Origin: Istiophorus platypterus
Lineage: Eukaryota > Chordata > Actinopteri > Istiophoriformes > Istiophoridae
Reading direction: 5' to 3'
DNA length: 64,000 nt
NCBI GenBank assembly: GCA_016859345.1
Contig: CM029121.1
Location: forward strand, 28,012,527 to 28,076,526
Position 1 is the stretch's first letter; every line of letters starts with the position of its first letter. Below the pieces are notes generated by a model. That model was not told the origin of the DNA, ran no database searches, and saw only the letters and a program-made list of their open reading frames with translations. Positions 32,801 to 40,851 of the stretch are shown in pieces. A program made the position numbers and the translations under genes.

Positions 32801-35287
32801 GTGTCTGCCGGTCGCTGGTCTGAGTGATGCAAACGGGGGTTAAATTTGTTGCTGGGTCCCAGTTGGCGGGCGACAGCTGTCATCAGGGCCCTGACCCTCT
32901 GCCATATTTTATAAGCTTCTCTTGTATTTTGTGTGTAAAATCAAAGTAATTACTAAGTATAGTTGTGAGATACATGTAGTGCAGTAAAAATACAGCATTT
33001 ACCTCTAAGATGTTGTGCATCTCCCTGAAGAACAGAAGGAACAGAAGGAACCCACAACATGTAGCCGGGTCGTTCTGCAGAGACTGAGAGTCGCTAAACC
33101 TCTGGTTCTATTGAACGTGGAAAGAAAAAGAGCCTTGCACAGAAGTATAATAGAGCAGTAGAAGTATAGAGAAGTATTATCAATATTTTATATCATATAT
33201 CATATATAATATCATATATTTTCTGCTGGGACTGATAAACGATTAAATACGATATTATTACATTTTTAATCCTGAGTCATGGCAGAATTTTAACACCTGC
33301 CAACTGGGGGTTTGGCCCCCCACAGGGCCACCAGATAAACCTGCTGTCAACTACTTTATACACAAGGTAGATGGTTTAGTCCACTGGTTCCCAACCTGGG
33401 GGCCAGGCCCCTCGTGAGGGCCACCAGGTATACCTGAGGGGTCGTCCGATGATTTATGGGAAAGAGGACGAAACAAAGTTCTGACTTAAAAATTTGACGT
33501 CATTTTTTGGACCCTTTTCATGTTTTTTTAGAAAAAGTCTGATAATTTTTTACTAATTTGGGCAAGGAACTGAAACCTGATTTAACTGAAACCATCCAAG
33601 AATTATTTTATTTTAGATGATTATTATAAGTGAAGTCTTAATGTGAGAGAGACCTAAATCTGCCAGATGAATGTAATGGAGTAAAAAAGTGAAAATTTAT
33701 TTCCCTCTAAAACGAGTGACACAGAGGTACAAAGCAGCATGAAATATAAAGTACCCGTACTTGAGTAGTATACTTGTGTAACGACCGTCCGCCACTGGCC
33801 CTGAGAAGGAGTTGGGCGTGAACGGGGCAGGCGAGGCGGCGTGAACAGGCGCGGTGTTGCTCCTGATGATTATCGGGGTTTGTTGTGGCGGTTTCTGCTC
33901 CACGAGCCTCGGGTTTCACGGCGCTGCTATGAATAGACCGAGCGGAGACGGGCACATTCGCTGCCCCTGGAAATAGACCCGGACTGGGCAGAGAGCAGCC
34001 TTCACCGCTGCTACTGCTGCCGATAACAGACACAGTGCGTCATTAATCACCGGTTCATCACAAGGAACCAGGCCGTTGTATCGATGGATTGGTGATGCAA
34101 CATGAGCCCGCTTGGGCCTCGGAGAAAGTCGTACGAAGTAAACGAGCAGTTTCCTCTTTAAAGCCACAAGCTGCAGAAACCTCTGGACCGCAGTCCGGGA
34201 CCTGCCCCCCTCCTGTGGTCCCGCAGGGGACTGCAATGCTGGACCACGTCGTATTCCCCACGTTCCCACATGGAACATTTATTTATAGCATGAGGTCCAC
34301 GGTATATTATTTCCCTTTGATGTTTACAACGCTAGAAGTTTGTCTGTTGTGCTTTACGAAGACGCGCTGCACCGCCGCCGCCATTTCAACAGCAGAGAAA
34401 TGTGACAGTGGATTCAAAGGCTCCAGTGAAAGATGAGTGTCTCACCAAGCACTGAAGACATGACTTTGACTACATAGACTAAGTTATTGATTGAAAACTA
34501 TATTGAAAAAAATAAAGAAATTAAAAATTATTTATTTAGTTTGACCAAGTCAGAAAGATACAAGGGAATTTGGTAATGAAATTAATTAACGTCCATAAAT
34601 TATTTGCAGGTGATGGGCAGCGATTACTTGCACTAAGACAAACACACACACACACCGAAAAACTGCCGTCTCATTTCCAGTTGTGTGTAGATAAGGCAAC
34701 GTTTCGACCATGACTCCCCTTCCTCCTTGGGTCACAAAAGGAGAATTAGGAATGAGTCAGCAGTGTGTGTGTGTGTGTGTTGGAGGGGTTGTCTATTTGT
34801 GTGTGATGGCCCATATCCCAGCATGCACTGGGTTGAAGGCAGGGACGCGGTGGACGGGTCACTGGTCTTTTCACAGGACTATGCTTTAAATCTTAGTTTC
34901 CAGATATTTGTTTATGATTTTGTCTTTGTTTTTATGATTTTTAACCACCTACTAACAGCAACCATCAAGAACACCGCAGAACCTGCTTCAATCTGAGATA
35001 GACTGTGAGACTGGAGTTGAAAGCTCTGGACCACCAGAGCCGACTTCAGTGACCAAACAGAAAACCGAATGCTGCGCGAACAAATGTACAAACCTCAGTC
35101 AAACTTCCTATGTTTAATTGGGTTTCCTGGTTGTGTTTTCATTGCAGTGAACGAGATCATCGACAGAGACATCGGGAAACTGAGCGGCGCCGCCCAGCCT
35201 GACCAGTTTGACCAGTACCATCAGTACGACTGGGAGCTCAAGCCCGGCGACGCCGCCGCCTTACCGTTCTGCGGAGGCCCTCAGTAG
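17232..35287 (+). CDS. nfatc3: nuclear factor of activated T cells 3 (NFATC3), with a giant frame-shifting coding minisatellite
   Basis: Calcineurin-activated Rel-family transcription factor that shuttles between cytoplasm and nucleus. Coding exons: 17232-17304, 22684-26187, 26758-26920, 28383-28582, 29975-30147, 30538-30678, 30777-30832, 31140-31884, 35148-35287. Exon 1 gives ELDFRLLFEDDA. Exon 2 has the calcineurin-docking PSIQIT (22866-22883, about residues 86-91), the serine-rich SSMSSRSWMSDLSSCESFSHVYDD, SP repeats, then KTRRTAG and FSWNKPKPGNPPLFR. Exons 3-7 form the Rel-homology region (RAHYETEGSRGS, FIGTADDRYLRPHAFYQ, LPENNMSAS, GETDIGRKNTKVRVVFRV, DGRPMWEMDARLVPEK). Exon 8 carries the SIKKEPEDQ sumoylation-type motif and LQEITLDD. 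Coding exons sum to 5,195 nt, which is not a multiple of 3. The 11-bp array in exon 2 puts upstream and downstream domains in different frames, so as written the product stops at 25965-25967 (about 1,118 residues, no Rel region). With one unit fewer it would be 1,727 residues. Confidence 0.93.
17786..18310. repeat. GGTCTGGGTTCA/GGTTCTGACT minisatellite in nfatc3 intron 1
   Basis: About 500 bases of shuffled 10- to 12-base units (ggtctgggttca, ggtctggggtca, gggttctgactg, gggttctgcctg), all on the same strand. The strand is G-rich with regular GGG or GGGG runs. Confidence 0.93.
18780..19110. mobile_element. copy of the ATTAATCG dispersed repeat
   Basis: Contains gattaatctgacgattattttctcgattaattgtctggtctgtaaaat and tgtcagaaaatggagg followed by gaatcgattagtcgatcaattg. 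These are the landmarks of a high-copy noncoding repeat I associate with percomorph genomes. No open reading frame. Terminal repeats and target duplications were not resolved. Confidence 0.55.
19464..20234. mobile_element. full-looking copy of the CAGTGGCGGA...TACTTTTACT dispersed repeat
   Basis: Starts cagtggcggagagtaactta and ends cttcagtaaaggatctgaatatgtcctccaatgctg, which approximates an inverted cagtggtggaag terminus. Between them are many aagtacttttactgtgatac units and an internal segment cctctggaggggcc...ggttgggaaacagtgga, which recurs at 32340 and, inverted, at 33390. CAGTG-type ends suggest a nonautonomous hAT-like DNA transposon. No transposase. The flanks do not show an obvious 8-bp target duplication. 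Confidence 0.6.
20284..20510. repeat. GACA/GATA/GATT compound microsatellite
   Basis: Interleaved gacagacaga, gatagacag, ggcaggcagg, then gatagatgg and gattgatg units in nfatc3 intron 1. Confidence 0.93.
20820..20883. repeat. (GT)n(GAGT)n(GA)n microsatellite
   Basis: GT run passing into gagtgagtgagt and then gagagagag. Confidence 0.93.
20884..22683. other. distal nfatc3 intron 1, unassigned
   Basis: No exon recognised before the acceptor at 22681-22683. The segment is AT-rich, and around 21480-22330 it looks like decayed interspersed DNA, but I cannot name the family. An in-frame ATG at 22578 upstream of the acceptor is not supported as a start. Confidence 0.4.
23269..23376 (+). repeat. 12-bp in-frame coding repeat (Gln-Ser-Pro-Arg) in the NFATC3 SP1 motif
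   Basis: Nine head-to-tail 12-base units start at 23269. The core is gccagtcgcccc, with gtcagtcgcccc and atcagtctcccc variants and a diverged last unit, gccactcccctc. In the nfatc3 frame they read QSPR repeatedly and end QSPCHSPR. The SP1 motif of other NFATC3 proteins reads SPRQSPCHSPR, so this is an in-frame expansion of that motif. Confidence 0.95.
23379..25941 (+). repeat. 233-copy 11-bp coding minisatellite that cycles through all reading frames
   Basis: Uninterrupted array of 11-base units in perfect register: nine gccagtcgccc (23379-23477), 104 gccaatcgccc (23478-24621), 119 gccagtcgccc (24622-25930) and a terminal gccagtcgcct (25931-25941). The start differences are exact multiples of 11 (99, 1144, 1309). 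Three units make 33 bases coding RQSPANRPPIA or RQSPASRPPVA. Since 11 = 2 modulo 3, every forward frame gives the same cyclic peptide with no stop; the three reverse frames are also open. The A/G difference is the only variable site among 232 units. It lies wholly inside nfatc3 exon 2. The copy number in a short-read or consensus assembly should not be trusted without checking. Confidence 0.97.
26188..28382. other. nfatc3 introns 2 and 3 (around exon 26758-26920)
   Basis: Apart from exon 26758-26920 I see no coding segment. The intron after it (26921-28382) contains a GC-rich patch near 27360-27560 and a GT-rich run near 27640-27660. Confidence 0.6.
28583..29974. other. nfatc3 intron 4 with degenerate AGT/GTA trinucleotide tracts
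   Basis: Includes an agtagcagtagt tract near 28718-28765 and a longer degenerate gtagtagtag/gcagtag tract at 29228-29420. No exon recognised. Confidence 0.65.
32335..32575. mobile_element. fragment of the TACTTTTACT dispersed repeat
   Basis: Nearly the same as the interior of the element at 19464-20234: ggtttacctggtgaccctctggaggggcc, ggttgggaaacagtggactaaacc, cctccatgactgaggatcaa and acttttactgtgatac occur in the same order. Same strand as that copy. Confidence 0.75.
33285..33800. mobile_element. inverted, diverged copy of the same dispersed repeat
   Basis: Reads in reverse orientation. It has ggtagatggtttagtccactggttcccaacctggggg near 33370-33410 and ends gtacttgagtagtatacttgtgtaac...tccgccactgg, the reverse complement of the cagtggcgga terminus. 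It sits in the last intron of nfatc3. Confidence 0.65.
34602..34735. repeat. dispersed repeat, copy 1 (pairs with 41665-41815)
   Basis: Shares ordered blocks with the segment in amfr intron 1: ttacttgcactaa, cacacac run, ctg(c)cgt/ctgttt..cattt/tattt, ggttgtgtt, aa..gacaac, ccatgac..cc..cttcctcct. Family not identified. Confidence 0.55.
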
Positions 35288-35922
35288 TCACACTGCCTCC
35301 GCCGGGGACGACCGCGGTGCTTCTTCTGCTGTTTGCTTTCTGGACAAAATAAATAAACAAATAAAACCCCGACGGTCACGTCTGCACAAAATGCAGCAAA
35401 CTGAGAGTCAAGTGCCTGAAAAACCGCATCGGCAGCCTCGTCAGGGTGTCGCGTCGCATCACGTCGCCGCTTCCACACCCGTCTCAGGAATTTTAGCGCA
35501 AAAGCCGACTTGTACCTCACTGACAAACCAAAGATTTTCTTTTCTTTTTTTAGCTTCCCATGATGAATTGGAAGAATCTTAGGAGATAAAAAAAAGGGCT
35601 GTAAATCAGAGTAGCGCTTGAACATGACACAGTTACAGCAGTTGGTAATGTCATTATAGCGGCTTGAATCACACAAAAATTAGAAAAATTTTAACAACTA
35701 TTTATTGGCCAGTTAATTAAGAAAATCTATTTTTGATACTGTGGACCTAGTCCATTAAAAACCAGACTTCTTCAGCTGATCATTTACTTTTTTATAGCTT
35801 GGGTTTTACTCTGTACAGTTTACACTTTCTCTGCTGGAGTTCATTATTGCTGTTCAACCTGAACTGTTCTGGTGTGAAGCTTAAGACACTTGATTTCTAG
35901 AAATGCATCATACGGTTGAAGT

Positions 35923-35953
<31 letters not shown>

Positions 35954-35970
35954 TCCTGCATTTTAATAAA
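35288..35970 (+). other. nfatc3 3' UTR
   Basis: Follows the TAG at 35285-35287. AATAAA motifs occur at 35348-35353 and 35965-35970; the second is preceded by a run of about 26 A at 35921-35948. The second is the more likely end, but neither is proven. Confidence 0.55.
35965..35970 (+). terminator. candidate nfatc3 poly(A) signal
   Basis: Canonical AATAAA in AT-rich context 678 bases after the stop codon. Confidence 0.4.
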
Positions 35971-37423
35971 TGATGAATGATGAGTGTGATTTTTTAAAAT
36001 GGTTTATTCTGTGAAAACTGGCTCAATGCGGATCAGAGAGTCAGGAGTCGCCTGTTTATGTTGCATTACATCCGAGGCACTCGTGACTTTTCATTCACAG
36101 GCGGGGGTGGGTCAAAGGTCAGAGCAGGTAATACCCCTTAGCTGCAGGAACAAAGCAGAGGCTGAGAATGTTATTAAAGGGTAAATCCGCTCTGGGGGAA
36201 AACTGCTGCTGCTCTGAAAATTGCTGACAAGGTTTGACGCCGTTGGAAGGTTCTCATCCAATCTCCAGTTGGAACAGGAATAGTTCATGTACACTCTTTG
36301 AGGCACAAAAAAACCCCACAACAAACAACTTATCAGTTTTGTTCTATGTGAGACAATGAGTTTATAGAGAGGATCGTTTGCAGCAGCAACAAATGTATTT
36401 TTTGAACGTAGAGTTGTTGGATGGTATGATTGATCTCTGGCCTCTGATCGGCAGCTCGTTTTCAGTTTGTCCCCTTTCAAGAAGCAGAGCAGCAGCCAGG
36501 GTTTTATTAATCGAGTCTCCCCAGTGTAACCCCACAGTCATCAAGAAGAAATCTCTAAAAGGTATCTTTTTTTTTTTAGAGTATCTAGATTTTTCATGTT
36601 TTATTAATTCAACCATCCAGTTCTGTTTGTGAGGCCGTATCAAGGCTTGAATGATTAGATTTCTGGTGAAATTAATCAAATTTGAGTGTGTAAATGCTGA
36701 AAGCAGCTTATAAGATATGTGTAAGATATGTGTACATTTAGTTTCGTAGCACATAACCCCACCGAGCGACACCCCCCCTGCAACACACACACACCTCTTC
36801 TCAGTGTCGGCTACAGCGCTGAAAAGTGGCAGCGTTTTCTGCAGTTAGACTTGAGAGTGTGTGAGAACCAGTTTAATCTGTGAAACTTTGTTAACAAAAT
36901 CCAGCCTGTTGAACCTCATCTTTTGTTGAGCAACACGTTTCAGATGATCTCCACCCTCCACCACACCACCTGTGGCGCAGCCATTTGGGGTCATGGCCCG
37001 ATGCACAACAGGTGGTTCAGGGATTAGGGGGTTAGGGTGGCGTCCTGCCCTCTATGACCCGGGATCTACTCATTAAAGCTTCGTCATCAAACCTCAGAAC
37101 TTTGACATGGGCCCAGAAATAAAAATGCTCGTCACTTGTCTCCATTTACCGCAGATGATGCTACTATCTGCTATCTGCCCCCCTCTCTGCTTCACAGTGC
37201 CAGGTCTGCTGCACCTGTGACCACCCCCACCACTGACGTCACAGTGTCTCAGTACACTGCAGCATCACAGCAGCGAGGTGAGATATCGAACCGCTGGAGG
37301 TCAGTGAAGACTTTCAGCGGTTGTTCTCACCTCAGACCAATTTCCCAGCGTGAAACCAAATCTCTTTCCCCATGTTAAATAACTTTTTCCTGTTTTGAGG
37401 ATCAGACTGATCCAACGGTTCAG
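35971..37423. other. nfatc3-pdcd2l convergent intergenic segment
   Basis: No gene recognised. The right-hand part is presumably the 3' UTR of pdcd2l (minus strand). A 142-codon open frame on the minus strand at 36362-36790 has no recognisable family and looks like chance. Confidence 0.5.
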
Positions 37424-39057
37424 TCATTTGAAGAGCTGCTGGTCTGGGTCTGCCTGGACGAAGCAGAACTCCTCCACGGCTGCTCCCGATCCTGCTGTCC
37501 AGCAGCTGCTTGCACAGGTGTAAACCAGGACTGTTCCGAACTCCAGCTCCGCCTCGGTGCTGATGTCCGTCCTCTGCAGCAGACTGACCAGGGCCGGCAT
37601 CAGCTGCAGCTCAAAAGTCCTGGGTCCTCCGCAAGAGCCACACGCCGGAGCAGCCCGAGTCTCGTTGGACGGCAGCTTGGAGACGAAGAGCGGCTTCCCG
37701 CTGCGGCAGTAGCGCAGGATCTGTTGCGGGCACAGCGAGATCTTCTTCATGAACCTGGAGAAAACGTCGTCTCCGTGCCTGGCCCCGGTCTTCTCGTACT
37801 TCTCCTCACCGCCGTCCGGCTCTGCGACCGCCACCGCCCCCTCGCTCCTCTCGTACTCCCTCAGCAGCTCCTGGGCGTGCTCCAGGTCGCCGTCCTCCCC
37901 ACGCAGGTCCGACTCCTCCACCACGCTGATGAAGAACGGGCGGAAAGCGGGGACATCCATGCTCGATTCTCCCAAACTGAGGTCCTGGAGTCTGCTGCTG
38001 ACATCGGCCTCTCTGAGCGCACGACCCTCTGTGGAGTAACATGGAAAATTAAATATTATAGCTACAGGACCTTCCTCTGGCAAATGTTTATCACAGTTTC
38101 TGCACCTGGCAACTTAAAAGGGGACAAAACCCAGACACACATCTGGTGTCCAGCTGTTTAGAAATGAAGAATACATGTCGATTCTGGACTTTCCAGTGAG
38201 ACAGAAGAAACCAATAATAATAATATATAAGTTTAATATAGGTTTTTTTTTTTAAATAAAACATGTCAGTAGGGGATCTTTAAGATGTTCAGAAAAGACC
38301 CAGACAGAAATTGTCATAAATATAATAAATAATCGTAGTTAAAGAACAATTTTGGAGATATATCAAGATATTTGCTGAGACATCAGCTCTATCACCCTGA
38401 GAACTCAGAGGTGGCCCTAGTTTGTTCTGGTGTCCTTTCGCCCTTTAATGGTTATAAGGCTTAATGCAGCTTTAAATTAAATTTCAAAATTCTCCACCAT
38501 TATTCCCAATAAAACAAAACTTGAACCATCATATTTTCGAATGTACTGATGCAGCTCAACCCACCGTCTGCTGCCTCCTCCTGAACCTGGCTGTCCTTCA
38601 CGCCACCTGCTCCCCACCCACCGCCGCCGCCGCCCTCCTCCTCCTCCATGCCCCAGTCCTCAGCGGTGTCACACCAGTCAGTGGCCGACAGAGGAGCCCC
38701 CTGAGCCGGGGCATGCCGGCCGGGCGCCTGCGCCGCCGCCGCCGCCGCCTCAGTCTCCAGACACTGGGAGCGGAGGACCCTCCAACCCTCTGACCTGCCG
38801 CTGCACTCCGCGCCCGGGCAAGCGAACAGGTGGAGGTTCCTGTGGTAGGGGGAGGTCGCCATGGGGCAATACACCTGCGCCACGTGGGCTAACGGGGCTC
38901 CGCAGCGACCACAGCGGGGAGCCTGGCGGGAGATGCCCGGCAGCCAGTCCGGCCGGCCCCCGACCTTGTTGGTGAAATACGAGGACCGGTATCTGTGCGG
39001 GTCCAGCTCTCCATCATACAGACCGATCAGGGTTGACTCCTGAGGGGGCGACGCCAT
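37424..39057 (-). CDS. pdcd2l: programmed cell death 2-like protein, complete
   Basis: Two coding exons on the minus strand: 39057-38565 (donor gtgggt) and 38028-37424 (acceptor cactccacag on the minus strand). They total 1,098 nt, 365 residues (human about 358). The N-terminal part has the paired-cysteine zinc-binding segment CGRCGAPLAHVAQVYCP...HRNLHLFACPGAEC and LRSQCLE, then ATDWCDTAEDWG. Exon 2 holds the C-terminal PDCD2_C domain with EEKYEKT, FSRFMKKISLCPQQILRY, CGSCGGPRTFELQLMPAL and LEFGTVLVYTCASSCW. The PDCD2 family acts as cytosolic chaperones and adaptors of the 40S ribosomal protein uS5 (RPS2). Lineage-specific low complexity occurs as a run of six Ala and an EEEEGGGGGG tract before the intron. 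The gene is head-to-head with amfr, the start codons 1.8 kb apart. Confidence 0.93.
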
Positions 39058-40496
39058 CGCTCACGTGTCTAAGTGTCCGAGGTCCGCCACCAAAATATTA
39101 CCGCCGGCTGGCTGGACGTTTGAGTTGTAAACATAAAGCTACGCAGCTGTGAATATGTACAAAAAAGATATAAAACATTTGCATCGCGTAAACGCATCTA
39201 AAAAAAATGAAACTAGATTATTAAAATAATAAAAAAGCTGATTCTTCAATACTTTTGAACGAGATAGAAAAAAGTTCACACCGGAAATCTCTAAACCCGT
39301 TAAATTGACGGAAGATAAACAGCGATGCACTTTCCGGTTAAGCGTTTTCACCTGTAAAATAAAATACTGCAGATGCAGGTTGTTGAGTTTCAGGTCCTGT
39401 CTTTATGCTTCATTTTCACTTCTTCAACGTATTGACAACAAAACGGCGAAAAGAGCGTCCTGCTCCTTTACCGCGAGAAGAAACGGTCGCTGCATTTCTC
39501 GAGGAAACACTTTTATTTTGAAACGGTTTGACTGGATAAGTTATTTTTTGCAGTCTTGACAGTTTCCGGTTGAAAACGTTAATTTCATGCTCAAGGCTCG
39601 ATTATACATCATGTTAGGGTTTAAAAAACCGAATAACTATAAAATGAATCAATTAAAAACCCAAGAGGCTAAAGAAAACAGATCCATAATAGTAATGACG
39701 ATGATACTTATTACACCAAATATAATGTTGACTCTCCCCTGTTTCCTCCTTCATTTGTAGACTTGACACTGTTAAAAGCTCTAAAATCCCCCACACAGCT
39801 GTTTCTGTAGTTTTGTATACTAACTAAAATTAAAGCGGAATCTTGTCGCTTTAATGCAGAATCCACTGGTGCATTTGAAACTGAATGTGCTGAAACACAG
39901 AACCTGTGAACTGTATTTTGTTTCTACACAATATTGTTGTAAATAATCCTTTTATACAGCTGCCTCCAGCAACGAGTGACCCCAGGAGGAGATAGAGTTG
40001 GTAGCAGATGCATTAATAAACACCTATATATTGCTTACACCGACATTAAAGTATGTTATAACCTTTTTATTAAACGTTTATAAACGTCTTATAAATGATA
40101 AAACGGGGCGTGGATGAAAAATGTTACAAACAGATCACCATAGAACAGAAATTAGAAAAAGAATTGTTTTTTTTCTTTTTACATTTATTACATTACTTTT
40201 CCATGCGCTGTTGCTGTATTCGTCGTAAAAGAGGAGTTTTCTAAAAAGAAAAAATAGATATATTTTCAAATACCTTGAATTTGTTTTGTAATATTTCCAG
40301 GAAATACGCTTTTATTCTGAAGCCCCGCCGGAAGTCTTCCGTGTCGTCGCTTCCGCTTGTGACATCGACTCGATCTGTTCGCGGAGACTCGTCTACGACG
40401 GACGCAGATGATCGATAGATGATCGATAAATGTATCTGCTGAGCTCCGGTCGCAGCCGCTTGTCTCCGAGCTGCGCCTGACGACAATGAGCCTCGG
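39058..40496. other. pdcd2l-amfr head-to-head spacer, distal part
   Basis: Must contain the pdcd2l promoter. It is AT-rich between about 39120 and 40280 and turns CpG-rich toward amfr from about 40320. No gene recognised. Confidence 0.5.
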
Positions 40497-40636
40497 CTGG
40501 CTGCTGGGCTAGCTGGCTGCTGGGCTAGCTGCCGGGCTAGCTGCTGGGCTAGCTGGCTGCTGGGCTAGCTGCCGGGCTAGCTGCCGGGCTAGCTGCCGGG
40601 CTAGCTGCCGGGCTAGCTGCCGGGCTAGCTGGCTGC
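40497..40636. repeat. 12/16-bp minisatellite of gggctagctgcc upstream of amfr
   Basis: Tandem units gggctagctgcc (12 bases) interspersed with 16-base gggctagctggctgct units, about ten in all. Each carries the palindrome gctagc. It lies in the amfr promoter or 5' leader. Confidence 0.93.
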
Positions 40637-40671
40637 TGTAACGTCGGCGGTGGACGTCGGAGGCTGAGTTC

Positions 40672-40782
40672 ATGGAGATAACGTCGGTTAAGACGAGCCC
40701 GTCTCACGGGACCCGGCGCCGTCTGGAGCTGGAGCCGCCAACGATGCCGACAGCGCCGGGACGTGACAGCTGGTCACAGTAA
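40672..40782 (+). promoter_or_regulatory. candidate upstream ORF in the amfr 5' leader
   Basis: ATG at 40672 opens 36 codons and stops TAA at 40780-40782, with a second in-frame ATG at 40744. A second tiny ORF, ATG TAC CAG TAA, occupies 40800-40811. Both would be relevant only if transcription begins upstream of 40672, which is unknown. Confidence 0.35.
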
Positions 40783-40851
40783 ACGAAGCGTTCCGTGTTA
40801 TGTACCAGTAAATCTCCCTGGTCAGTGTTTACCGGCCCCGCCGCCACCATC

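Larger units (their letters stand above)
31885..35147. other. nfatc3 last intron
   Basis: Holds the two dispersed-repeat copies at 32335-32575 and 33285-33800, the paired repeat at 34602-34735 and GT-rich tracts near 32690-32775. A GC-rich unique segment at about 33890-34110 (tatgaatagaccgagcgg, gtcattaatcaccggttc) might be regulatory. If intron 8 is retained, exon 8 runs to a stop ending at 31931 and adds about 15 residues. Confidence 0.6.

Noticed and set aside
36362..36790. 142-codon minus-strand frame
   Set aside because: No recognisable domain and no supporting splice structure. AT-rich sequence between convergent genes.
40241..40486. 81-codon minus-strand frame between pdcd2l and amfr
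   Set aside because: Sits in CpG-rich promoter sequence, with no family resemblance.
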